The notes beneath the pieces are model-generated. The model was not told the DNA's origin, made no database searches, and saw only the letters and a program-made list of their open reading frames with translations. The position numbers were made by a program, and so were the translations under genes. This document shows, in pieces, positions 11,245-20,982 of a stretch of 64,000 nucleotides of DNA. Source of the stretch: Valencia hispanica (taxonomy: Eukaryota > Chordata > Actinopteri > Cyprinodontiformes > Valenciidae); the NCBI GenBank assembly GCA_963556495.2, contig OY747702.1, positions 39,972,180-40,036,179 of the forward strand, written 5' to 3'. Each line of letters opens with the position of its first letter. The stretch's first letter is position 1.

Positions 11245-12018
11245 AACTAGGGGAATATGTAAACCATGTAAAACAAAGGCTTTAGAAGGCTGCATTTTGG
11301 CAACCTTGCTTTGCAAGTACAGTCAGCTGACATTAGATCTGTGTAAAAGGAATTTTGCATGGGGAGGGAGGAGTTTTTGTTTTCAAAGCAGGGTAAAGGT
11401 ACAAGCAGAAGGAGGTGTCACTTTGAATCTTGGACAACCTTTCAGAATGATATTAGATTAACTGTTGATGTACATATACAATAGAGAAACTTCTGGGGGT
11501 CACCTGCTGATATGCCTGCAGGATTTATGAAATGCTGACATTTGACATTCAGTCATTTTTTTCTTTAGATTTAAACATGATTTAAATTTTGACAACGCAG
11601 AGGCGAATTGCTAATGAGCTACTGCAGCTCTGCTGAAGCGAAGTCCCAGAAAACGGCACAGGTTTTGTGATTTTGGCTAAAAACGGCATAATAATCATTT
11701 AAAGACCACTGAGAATGTTTTAAAAAAAGGCTCAAAATACGATCGGAGTGGGACTTTAAGAAGCAGTAAAAAACTGAGCAAAGACCTGAAACAAAAGCTG
11801 AGAGATAGTTAATCTTTTAGTTGGTGGCTCTACTGTTAAGGCTCATTTATGCAAAGTTCAAATGACCCACTAAAAGTCTGTCGCTTGCGTCTTTTCATGC
11901 ATAATTATGGTAGGATTTAAGCATGCCTGTGGATGAGAAGATACGTGCAGTACACTAGGGGCAGCATTGCACCAAGGGGAGAAAAAAAAGTAAAAGAACA
12001 GTTCGAAGGACAGACAAA

Positions 12019-12798
12019 GGCTGTGTTCACTTAATGCTCGATTCCGATTTTTTTGGAAAAAAATAGATTTTTTTGCAAGGCAGTTCACATTTCTAATTAA
12101 ATGCGACCTTTTGTGATCTCCTGTGTAAACGTGAATCTCGTGAAATGACCCAGAATTGACCCGCATGCGCAGAAGAGTACTCAACGGTCAACAACGTCAC
12201 TTGTTGTTAGCGGAAGAAGTTACACATGGATGTTGACAGTGCAGCTCGTTTAGCCTTATTAAAGTTATTTTCCCAACGGAGCCAGCACAATTTCAATCTT
12301 CTCGTTTTAAGGAGAAAAATAAAAAGGAGGAGAGCAAGGTTTTTGGCCATGGCGTTTTGTGGAGCAGTGGTAGCAACGTCGGTACAGAGAAACGTGTGGG
12401 TTCGGAGGCGCAGCCAGGAGTGGTGGGAGACTGATGTGAGTTCAGTGGCTTCACTAATACAGAATTCATCAGTAACTTCCGAATGTCCAGATCCACTTTT
12501 GATTATGTTTGTGAGCACCTTCGATTTACTCTGTCACAGGAAGAGACATGTCTGCGGCAGCCCATAACAGTGCAGTATCAATGACGTGCGGGTCGGACAC
12601 ATGCGACCTGGCCGTTCAGACTGAAGTTGCATTTCAAAAGATCGGATATGTATCGGATTTTGGACCACATACCCAAGTAGCCTGGGTCGCATTTGAAAAG
12701 ATCGGATCTGTCGTTCAGACTGTCATGAAAAGATCAGATGCAGGTTGCATAGGGACAAAAAAAAAAACAGAATTTCAGCCTGCAGTGTGAACGTAGCC
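12019..12798 (+). mobile_element. PIF/Harbinger non-autonomous element, complete
   Basis: Ends are GGCTGTGTTCAC at the left and GTGAACGTAGCC at the right, imperfect inverted repeats of the GGCTACGTTCAC type. AAA lies on both sides, compatible with the 3-bp TSD of this superfamily although TWA is more usual. Several repeats of AAAAGATCGGAT lie in the right half, a subterminal pattern seen in fish Harbinger elements. The left 630 bases are repeated at 9368-9997. Confidence 0.8.
12226..12583 (+). pseudogene. PIF/Harbinger transposase N-terminal relic (copy 2)
   Basis: Identical in translation to the copy at 9575-9932: EWWE motif, then a frame change, then the NFRMSRSTF block and an early stop. 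No catalytic domain follows. The downstream + ORF 12548-12790 covers only the Harbinger subterminal repeats and is not a gene. Confidence 0.75.
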
Positions 12799-13231
12799 AA
12801 AGAGAAGGCAAAGAAGAGAGGGGAAGGAAAACAACAGTTCAGGCACACTGAACGAGATCTAGAAAAATAAATAATAACAGGAGCAAGTTATAAAGAGAGG
12901 TTTTGCGAGTGTGTCTGGAATTACCCTTACATCTATGATGTGAGCTCACCAACGCAAAGTGATAAGGACAAACATATAGTTGGGTTTAAATGTTTTATGG
13001 TACATGCATGTCCTGTTTTTTCCATCCCCAAACCAGACAATACTAATGCCTAATAAGATTCAGTGATAAAACACACATCAAATGATAAAAGAAACAAATT
13101 GCTCCTCTCTGGAAAGAAGTAATTTTCTGCCACAACATACATGGCAAATATCAATTACAGAATGGGAAAATAATGGTTTGTCCTTTCATTCTACAGTAGT
13201 TTTCACCATTTAACTGTATCAACTTATGTTG
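12799..13231. other. intergenic stretch, nothing recognised
   Basis: Between the Harbinger right end and an L2 tail. AT-rich, no motif recognised. Confidence 0.4.
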
Positions 13232-13640
13232 GAAGGCAAGGCAAGGCAAGGCATGGCAAGGCAAGTTTATTTGTATAGCACAATTCATGTTACAAGACAA
13301 TTCAAAGTGCTTTACATAAAACATCAAAAGCATTACAGCAGGGGGCAGAAAAAGCAAAAGTACAGGAATAAAAACCATGATTTAAAATGAGAAAAAAAAT
13401 AAAAATTAAGAATCTTAAAAGAAGCCGTGCAGATTTAAAACTTAGAATAAAAATCGAATCAAAAGCAGCTGAGAACAGGTGGGTCTTTAACCTGGATTTA
13501 AATAAAGTGTTTCAGCAGATCTGAGGCTTTCTAAGAGTTTGTTCCAGACATGTGGAGCATAGAAGCTGAACGCAGCTTCTCCATGTCTGGTTCTGTGTAG
13601 CACCTGTGCCGTTAGGTCAGGATAAATATGCTACTGGACT
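13232..13640 (-). repeat. L2-type LINE 3' end, minus strand
   Basis: Begins (read on the + strand) with AAGGCAAGGCAAGG tail repeats. TTTATTTGTATAGCACAATTC and AAAGTGCTTTACAT follow, the reverse complement of the L2 3' UTR. Further on lies the C-terminal coding block: TTTAACCTGGATTTAAA and GTTCCAGACATGTGGAGCAT correspond to the end of ORF2. It is 5'-truncated and decayed. Confidence 0.8.
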
Positions 13641-14237
13641 AGTTCTAGGTTTTGAGGAGTGGTGAGCAGCAATGAGAGCCAGAGACAGAAACGCTTTAAA
13701 TGAAAAGCCGGCAGTTTAATAAAACAAAATAATTGAACAGACAAATAAAATATTTACCTGAAGTGAATGAAAAACCCTTAAATAACGTTTTGTTATTTAT
13801 TTGTTTTACCTTTATCATACGGGACACTACTTTTGATTTCAGTAAAGTTTTCTGTTACCTTGAAATGACACCTCATGTACCCTTTAAAGTACACAACCGT
13901 TAAACATGAACAATTATATAGCGAAAGGAAAACATTTCAGAATCTTACTTTTTACATTCAGCAAAACCTCAATTGTCCAACAAGAATGTGCTCCAGAGTT
14001 GACATATGTCCAGTGTTCAACAAATTCTACTCCAACCTTGTTGTGGTAGAGGGTGATAAGTTGAAGCAGGACCAACACAGCGCAAATATCACATTTAGCA
14101 CATTTTGCGGGGGCGATGGAGGTCCGCTGTCCTGTTCTTTAGGGCTGTTGAGTGCTTTTGGGCCAAATAAAGATCCTTCTTCCTGCTTCTGTTCGAAGCT
14201 TCCCATGAGTGAGGGCAGAAGAAGTTCCTCCCCCTCT
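13641..14237. other. stretch probably derived from the L2 element to its right
   Basis: On the minus strand this follows the stop of the L2 ORF1 relic at 14242. It may be inter-ORF or ORF2 5' sequence, but no endonuclease motif was recognised. The + ORF 13875-14267 has no known domain. Confidence 0.3.
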
Positions 14238-14710
14238 GCACTCAGCTTTGTTTGGTCTTCCTTTTGAGATAAGTCTTTGTGTATCTCCTTTTTGGCTCCA
14301 ACACAGAGGGATGACGCAGGAAGTAGAAAATATTGGAGGTAAACAGTCTTACACTTGACCTGTTCAAACTAAATCCATTTGCCTTAAAGGAGTCATGACC
14401 TGTAATTTTCACTTTTTTATGAGAAAAAATGTATGTTATGATTACCTAACGATTATACACTGCCCGGGAAGCCGATATTTAAAAGTGAACCGTTTGTTTA
14501 CCCCTGGTTTCGTCAACCAGCCCAAGTGCATGCGCACTCAAATACGTGGTTTTAATTTCATGGCCCACTTGACGTCAAGTCGACGCAGGATATGCCATAT
14601 ATAGACATCGCAGACCTACCTATGCCGCAGGAAGCCCGCCCTCCCTCTCTCCCTTCTCCCCCTCGCTCCTCTCTCCCTCATATTCAGTCGAGCGCCATTA
14701 CTGAATTTTA

Positions 14711-14978
14711 GTGATGGGAATTCCAGGTCTTTTTGGAGAGCCAGTTCTTTTGGCTTGACTCACCATAAAGATCTGGCTCTTTATGCTCCTCAGATTTTCT
14801 GTTGCTTAAAGTGTATTTATTACCAAAATTAATGCAAAACGATCTACCAAATGTACCAAAACAAGCGGGGGGGGGAAAGAAAAAATTAAAAAAACGTTTC
14901 CCAATTACGAGCCGTCTCCCATTGTTCACTTCAAAGGGTTAGCTCTTAGAGCCGGTTCGTTCACGACCGACACATCAC
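14711..14978. mobile_element. hAT-like MITE nested in the Kolobok-like element
   Basis: Left end GTGATGGGAATTCC and right end GACACATCAC form a short inverted repeat. The interior has GAGCCAGTTCTTTTGGCT and TTAGAGCCGGTTCG, the GAGCCGG-rich subterminal pattern of a common fish hAT MITE family. I did not find a clean 8-bp target duplication, so the exact ends are approximate. Confidence 0.55.
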
Positions 14979-15108
14979 CGATTCGAAGTACGAACTCCAC
15001 CGTGAAAGATGCAGAAAGTTTCTTCACGCAATGATGCATGAAGAAGACATATTCGTGTCAGCCTTTTATTTTAATCAGCTAAATCAGATAAATCCATTTC
15101 TGCCAGAA

Positions 15109-15293
15109 ACGCAGTGCACACGTGAGTTGCTCTGTTGTTGACTGCCAGAATCATCATGGGAATATTTTTTCTTTTTTTTTTTTACGCTGGAATCCATTAC
15201 GAATTTGGGACAATATCAGGCGAAGTTGGCATCGAAGCACCGTTTGGAAAAAGGGGCCATTCCAACAATCAGAGACTTGCCTGCATTTGAAAC
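15109..15293 (+). pseudogene. possible THAP zinc-finger remnant
   Basis: Reading from about 15124 gives VSCSVVDCQNHHGN, which resembles the start of a THAP domain (C-x(4)-C spacing after a short N-terminus). About 90 bases later, in another frame, LEKGAIPTIRDLPAFE resembles the terminal (A/G)-(V/I)-P-(S/T)-I of THAP domains and is followed by GTAAG, a plausible splice donor, at 15294. The middle, with the C-x(2)-H pair, is missing. Kolobok elements are known to carry THAP-type domains, which makes the reading reasonable, but the match is short. Confidence 0.35.
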
Positions 15294-16532
15294 GGTAAGG
15301 CTGTGTTTTTATTGCTCTGCTGTGTGTAACAAACAGCAGCTAACTGCTAATGTGGCTTCTGTATGCTAGCGGGAGTAGTAGATATGGGTTAGATATGCTG
15401 AGGCATTACCTGCGGTGTCAACCCCTCTCCTTCCTGCCACCTATCAACGCGTCCCTCATTTGCATTATTACAATGCCCGTCCACGACAGCCAAAGTATCG
15501 CATCAGATCTCGCGAGACAATAATGCCTTCAGAAATAAGGGTCAGAGGAGCTCTGTGTTTATTTTATTTTCAACTTTTCTTTTTTAGAAGGGCCTGAAAG
15601 ACTATAATAGAGCGTGGGTATCCAAGATAATACTAGGTTATGACTCCTTTAAAAAGATGTCAACACTTCCAAAAAATCTGAAAGTTGTTTATAAATTGCT
15701 GTTTTTTGTCAGCACATGCAGATAAAATCCACTTATTTAATGCCAAAAGACAGCTAAATCTTTCTTCTCCTCCTCTGATGGATGGTAAAGGTCCACTGAT
15801 GAATACTGCTGCATCAAGCAAGCTCACGGTGTTCAATAATCCAGTGAAGGCCCGTTTCAGAACCTCCAATTGTTGCTTGGACACATCATTCGACCCTGTG
15901 TGGAGAACGATGTTTTTCACTGTTGGATATTTAGTCACAGTTTTCAGAATCCTCTTCTGCATGTCACTGACCATATCCTTTGGAAAGCAGAGGACTTTGG
16001 TGTTCTTTCCACACATCCACTGAACATCCTTTACCGAGGAATCACCTACAATCAGAGTTTAAGGCCCAGTCTTTTGCTTTCTCTGTGGCCTCTCACTCTC
16101 TGACAGGTTATCAGTCCTCATCTCGCTGCCTTGGGGTGGATGGTCGTCAGATAAAGATCCAGGGTTCTCCAACAGTGGAGCAAATCTGTTCTGCAGCTTC
16201 ACATTCGGTTGTTTTGAAAGTCTGTGGCTAACTTTCCCATTTGCAGCTGTTCTGTCCCGTGTCCTCTCATGTACGGGAGTAGAAGAAGCCCTCTCTCTTG
16301 TAGGGAGTGCAGGCCAGTCGGTCTCATCACAGATTTCCGCTCGCTGTGTCCAGCCTGCACTACGTCTTCCCATTTCCCAGAGACATGATTTAGTTTTTGG
16401 CTTAGCACCAAGACAGTTCCAGGGAGGATTATCACTCGGTGATTTAATGTAATGAGCAGAGGCTCCCTCTTTCTTGGTCGTGTTATCTCTGCCGCTTAGC
16501 TGTGTGTTAGCTTGCTCATTTCCACTGTCCAC

Positions 16533-17030
16533 TCAGCACTGCAGCATAGTGGACGTATGATCAGCACACAGGAACTATAAATACAACATTAATGACGGAT
16601 GGAGCTAATTACATAAAAAAGGGAGACATAAATCAGCCTTTAGACACTTTCAGCTAACATCCTTTTGGAATCTTTTGGTCGTAAACCACAATTTTGGTTA
16701 GGGTCTACAAATGAAATAAGAGAACTGGATGGGAAATGAATGAAAAATCCGTTCAAAGAAAGCTTAGAAAGTAAGTCTACCAATGACAGTCCGAGTGTTG
16801 AAGCTGGGATTTATTTAGTGTTGTAAACATCTTTATTTATTACGTAATAATGTTTAGACTTTTTTGATTCATTATTCCCAGAAATTAAACTTCTAACTAA
16901 AATATTAAAGGACTAAAAAAAGTTTTCTGATTTAGAAGGCCTCGCAGAACTATTGATCATGTGATCTTGGAAATATGTCTGGCTTCCTTTAAAACAAAAT
17001 ATAAAGAAAACAACTAGTTTCAGAAGTTAC
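16533..17030. other. AT-rich stretch downstream of the last CCDC106-like exon
   Basis: If the minus-strand gene ended normally, its C-terminal exon would be expected here or further left. I see no open minus-strand frame resembling the conserved C-terminal region of CCDC106. The L2 ORF1 relic begins at its left edge. Confidence 0.4.
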
Positions 17031-20000
17031 CTCTTCTTCCAAATGCAGCAGCTTTTGCCTTTTGCTTTTTTCTCCTTTTCATCCGCCTTGTATATTCAGG
17101 GGAGGAGTCTGACTTAAAGTCAGACATTGTGTCAGAACTTTTGGAGGAGTCAGATGTACTGGTCAGCTGCTGTTTCTTTATCCCTTAAAGACAATGAGAA
17201 GCTGTTAGCAGTTTTACTGATTGCATTTAGTTGCAAAATATGTCAGTAGAAATGTTGGCTGAATCTTATATTCAGGAAGTGGTTCAAATATTCCACTACG
17301 AAATACATTGTTACTAATATCTATTATGCAAACAGTTGTGACTTGATATTCCCATATGCATTTAGTAAGCATTTATCCTTCCTACAGCACACATCGTTAT
17401 GCTTGTTAAAGCCTAGTTTATACTTCTCCGTCAGTGAGTTTGGACCAACATGCACAGGTATTGTCAGAGACATTTTCCTTTTATACTTCTCCATTGATGT
17501 GTCAGTGTTGCAAAGCAATTGCCCACCAGGACAGCAGGGGGTGAAGCCCTTTGCTAGCGGAGCTACCTACCATTGCAGTGATGTCTCTGGTCAACAATAG
17601 TTTATTCAACTTGTAAACGCACATCCACTCAATGAGCAATGGCAGACAGAAAGAAAGTTTTGATTGAGTTGGAAAGCTTTTTACTAGAAGTGCAATACTC
17701 ATATATAAATTAATTAACAATCACGGCGGTCTGTTTTGTTCTCTACACCTCTTGGAGTTTAACATCACCAAATGACCATATTAGATTAACTAGCCGAAAG
17801 CTGCATTGTCTTCTAATTACATCGAGTATAGAGCACAGTTCTGGTGAAATGATCTGGGGCTGATGTTGGGCTAACCAATCACAGGGTCTTCGTTGCGTTT
17901 GACGCAGGTGGAGAAGTATAAACTAGGCTTAAGGGTTAATGAAGAATAAACAAGTGACTTGAAGTATACAGTACTGAGATATTTTGATGTATTTTAATTT
18001 CCAATAATGTACTGCTAATTTACTAATAGGGGAGCACCAATCCCACTTTTTCAGTCCCGACACCGATGCCTGGTCTTTGTGAATCTGTCGATACCTGATA
18101 CCTATCCGATTGTTATTATTACTATTGTTGAATTAACAATAAACTGTATACCCTCCACTTTATACCTTACTTGAAGAGACTAAAGGTACCAGACTTTACT
18201 AACTAAACATAACTAAGACTCCTTTTTTCCTTTTTGATCCCGCTACTTTTGTTTTGCTGAGGTGCAGGAATTCAGCGTGCTCCTTAGTATAGTGTTTCTG
18301 GATGTGCTTGATTAAAGTGGTAGTATTGTACTTTGCAGTAATACCAACTCCCCTCGAAACATTCAGACAAACAGCTGACGAACTAGTTGGAGTGGCAAGC
18401 GTGAAATATCTCCACACAGCCGACCTTCTGGCTCGCTCCATGTTGCTTCTAGCATGCGACACACATGAAGCTGACGAATGACATAGGTTCTGCTGCGACG
18501 GAAAAAAATAAAAATCCTGGATCGGCCAGTGGATCTGTTCATTTTTCTGATCCCCGATCCAGCTATTTTGTCAGTATCGCGGCCGAAATCAGATCCTAAC
18601 TTTTTGATATATGGTTCATTTTTCTTATGTAAACTTCCAACAACTATACGCTTTACCTATGTACACAACAATTCACACAGGGGTGATGGCAAGCTACATG
18701 CGTGCGTTCACACCGAATGCGTTTGAAGCATGTAAAGTCAATGCAGAAGCGCGTTGAAGCGTGTCAGACTTTCTGCATACAAAAACTTATTTCAGCCTCA
18801 TTCGAGCGTCAAATTCGAGCGAATGAATCGTTTATACGGACGTCATTTTATGTGGTGCATTTTGTGCATTTTTGTGTCTGCCGCTGAAGTTGAAAAATCT
18901 GAACTTCGGCGTCAATTCGCGCCGCGTCAACCAATCAGAAGCTTGGTGACGTGGTTTCTCGTGATGCTGTGACCCAGTTCACAGGGTCAGGTCCGGCCAA
19001 ATTTTTCATTCAACATGGAGGAAATACTGATAACAGCCGTAGCTAATCACCCCGAGTTATATGACACCAGCTGCTTTCTTTACTGAGACAGGAATAAAAA
19101 GGACCTCGCTTGGAGGAATAGAAGTGAGGAGATTGGGCAACCTGGTAAGTTCATTTCACTTTTGAAAGTTTTCCCGTTACTGACCCTGCGAACCTGCGCA
19201 GGGTACTCTCCACAGTAATTGGAGAATGGAGACTCTCTCTTCCAAAGCTAGATCGACAGCTGCCATCTTAAAAAAACCCCATCTGGAACTAGCTCCTACC
19301 ACAAGTTGTGTATTTCTGGCTTGACCCACATCAAAATGGTACATTATGGTATATCCAATTCACTTTGGACGCACATCGAGCAGCGACTGTTCAAGCGTCA
19401 AACTTTGGCGTGTGGCGCGTTTTTGACGCTTTGGTGTGAACGCACCGTAAGAATGAAAGGAGAAGGATGTAGGTGAAATGTGAGTCACTCTTTGTTTTTT
19501 TTAAACACCTCTTGAGACAACCATCTTGGTCAATGATATCGTGTGTGTTTCTCATAATTGTTTTAAGCAAAACATATCTAATCAAAGAGAATACCTTGTG
19601 ATGACTTTGAGGACCCAGCCTTCTGTAGAGTGTCAATTTTCTCCCTCAGGAAGTCCCGCTCCTCCTTAAGAACACGATTCTCCTCTTTCAGAAGACGATT
19701 CTCCTCTTTCAGTGACTTAAAATCTTCTTGAAATTTATTCATGGTGGGAGCAAATGCATTTTGCTGAAGGTCAACAACTACTAAAGAATTAAAATGTTAT
19801 GATTAAACATCTTTCAAATACAATTTTTATTTATCCAACTACACTTTGTACTACGAAGTGATCACAAAACACCAATATAGGAAAGAGGATTGTGAATAGA
19901 AGAACTGAATGTAATCTCCAGATACACTCAGCAGTTTTAATATGTACCTTCACTTTCATACTGCTCCGGGTTGCCTTCTGGACCTGGGATGCTTAGCCCC

Positions 20001-20041
20001 CTGTTTGAACCTCTACCTCTGACCCTCCGTGTAAGTGGCAT
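17031..20041 (-). CDS. CCDC106-like coiled-coil protein, three coding exons, 3' end not found
   Basis: Minus-strand exons lie at 20045-19948 (coding from the ATG at 20041), 19780-19595 and 17183-17031. All are bounded by AG and GT, and the reading frame passes through both junctions (phase 1 at each): 433 coding bases, 144 codons. Exon one encodes a basic start, MPLTRRVRGRGSNRG. Exon two encodes a heptad-rich coiled coil with KEENRLLKEENRVLKEERDF. Exon three encodes a Ser/Asp-rich stretch followed by a basic run, RRMKRRKKQKAK. The order coiled coil with EERDFLR, acidic/Ser stretch, then basic stretch matches CCDC106-type proteins. The conserved C-terminal domain is not visible, so the gene is truncated or its last exon is lost. 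Its 5' end faces the Merlin transposase exons. The CCDC106 resemblance is from memory, without alignment. Confidence 0.6.
17410..17929. mobile_element. PIF/Harbinger-type MITE with perfect 20-bp TIR
   Basis: Termini AGCCTAGTTTATACTTCTCC (17410-17429) and its exact reverse complement (17910-17929). Flanking TAA at 17407-17409 and 17930-17932 fits the 3-bp TWA duplication of PIF/Harbinger. It is 520 bp with no coding capacity, and sits in the 2.4-kb intron of the CCDC106-like gene. Confidence 0.85.
18027..18600 (-). mobile_element. hAT element fragment with BED-finger relic
   Basis: The left end TAGGGGAGCACCAATCCC and repeated GATCC/ACCGAT motifs resemble a common fish hAT family. The minus-strand ORF at 18462-18199 has RRSAVWRYF, then NTTTLIKHIQKHYTKEH, the pattern of a BED zinc finger at the N-terminus of hAT (ZBED-like) transposases. 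The second Cys of the C-x(2)-C pair appears replaced (AVCLNV), so it is degraded. The right end is approximate. It lies in the CCDC106-like intron. Confidence 0.65.
18701..19446. mobile_element. DNA-transposon MITE with GGTGCGTTCACACC-type TIR
   Basis: Left end CGTGCGTTCACACCGAATGCG and right end CTTTGGTGTGAACGCACC form inverted repeats of 13-14 bp. GCG/CGC-rich subterminal repeats (AAGCGTCAAAC, AGCGTGTCAG) occur at both ends. This type of terminus is common in fish PIF/Harbinger-like MITEs, but I could not define the TSD. No transposase is visible. It is the third MITE in the same intron. Confidence 0.65.
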
Positions 20042-20772
20042 GCCTCTGTAACAAAATCATTGTTATACTATAGCTCAACTTTAAAGGGTAGGTTTGATTG
20101 GCTGCTTCACTGGAGATGATCCACAAGGAGGAACGCTGTTATGGATTGGTTCTATTGTAATTGTGTTTTTAGTATTTCTCCAAGTGTTTTCAGTCATTTT
20201 GATACATAGAAGAAATGCATCTGTTGCCTGTTGTACCTAGCACTGCCCCCTATCAGTGAGGTACGGTATTTTCTGCGTCACCCTGCATATTTTCACTGCG
20301 CATTTATGGCCAGCCAGAAAGACTAAAAATGTCACACACATCCATTAAAGATATTAGACGGACTGTAGAAGATCAATATGCGTTCATTCACTGTGTGTGA
20401 CACAGCGCCACCAGAGAAGAGGCACAGCACAGCTCTGCCTCACCCTGCACTTCTTCTGTGTATTTGAATGGGCAATGCGAAAATGAATTATTATATTATA
20501 TAAATTCAGTGATTTTGACCATGAGACAATGTGGAACTATAGAAAAAATAGAGATCAGATGAATTGAAACAGAATTTATTTTATCCATTTTAGTGCCGAT
20601 TTTGCTTGTCATTATGCCTCACCTGCCTCGAATTGTGTTACAAATATTACGTTTTCTAAAAAACGATTTTTATTTCCATCCCTGGAAGTTAGAATCGTTA
20701 GCTAAACAAGCTAGTACATCTTTAAAAGTCACCAACGCAAATAACACAGCACATTGCCTAAGTTTCACATAC

Positions 20773-20856
20773 CTTTTTAGTTATATGCCAAATATTACGA
20801 GTAGCTCCTCTGGCAAGAAGTTGTTTTAGAGAAATGTCGTCAAACAATTTTAACAT
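20773..20856 (-). other. putative 5' exon of the CCDC106-like gene
   Basis: On the minus strand the sequence ends ACTAAAAAG, followed by GTATGTG (20772 downwards), a good splice donor. It holds a 28-codon open frame from an ATG at 20856. That frame does not continue openly into the next exon (a stop follows after 10 codons), so this exon, if used, is probably non-coding for the main product or has decayed. The transcription start was not determined. Confidence 0.35.
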
Positions 20857-20982
20857 TAGCTTCGCAGTTTCTCAGGCTCCGTCTGCTACCAGCACATTGC
20901 GCGTTTATGCGAGACTATATCTCTCGCGGGACTTTGCAACGCGCTCTTCCACTCAGCAAAGGCGGTTTTCAGTGAGACGGTT
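20857..20982. promoter_or_regulatory. putative bidirectional promoter between the divergent genes
   Basis: The interval between the minus-strand exon and the plus-strand donor at 20985/20986 is richer in CpG than its surroundings (TGCGCG, CTCTCGCGGG, ACGCGC). It also has CTCGCG motifs similar to the TCTCGCGAGA promoter element. The placement of both 5' exons on its sides is the main argument. No TATA box was identified. Confidence 0.35.

Larger units (their letters stand above)
9998..12648. repeat. tandem duplication, copy 2 (2,651-bp unit)
   Basis: Direct repeat of 7347-9997. After 12649 the sequence continues into the rest of the Harbinger element, whose 3' half is unique. Copy 2 is therefore the one with intact flanking on the right, and copy 1 has intact flanking on the left, as expected for a simple head-to-tail duplication. 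Confidence 0.93.
14384..15652. mobile_element. Kolobok/T2-like DNA transposon with TTAA target duplication
   Basis: Terminal inverted repeats read TTAAAGGAGTCATGACCT (14384-14401) and, at the right end, AGGTTATGACTCCTTTAA (15635-15652). They pair with one mismatch. Flanking TTAA at 14384-14387 and 15649-15652 is the target-site duplication. The TTAAAGGRR terminus is the signature of the T2/Kolobok family described in Xenopus. The insertion splits an L2 ORF1, and removing the element restores its frame. A nested hAT-like MITE (14711-14978), a pyrimidine tract (14640-14690) and a possible THAP-domain remnant lie inside. No complete transposase is visible. Confidence 0.82.
14242..16532 (-). pseudogene. 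L2-type LINE ORF1 (SGNH/esterase-like), split by a Kolobok insertion
   Basis: On the minus strand, 16532-16059 encodes a hydrophilic N-terminal part ending near NRFAPLLENPG, and 16016-15660 encodes the SGNH/esterase-like domain. Its motifs include VKNIVLHTGSNDVSKQQ (the N-D block) and FISGPLPS, ending at NNFQIFWK. A few stops separate the pieces. The frame then runs into TTTTTAA at 15652, where a TTAA-flanked transposon interrupts it. On the far side (14383 downwards) it resumes as KANGFSLNRSSVRLFTSN and stops at 14242-14244. Joining the two TTAA copies restores the family-typical HLFKANG order, which supports both calls. The protein resembles ORF1p of L2/CR1-type LINEs; the matching intact region lies at 38804-40103. 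Confidence 0.78.

Noticed and set aside
15415..15597. 60-codon + ORF inside the Kolobok-like element
   Set aside because: No transposase motif; short and probably random.
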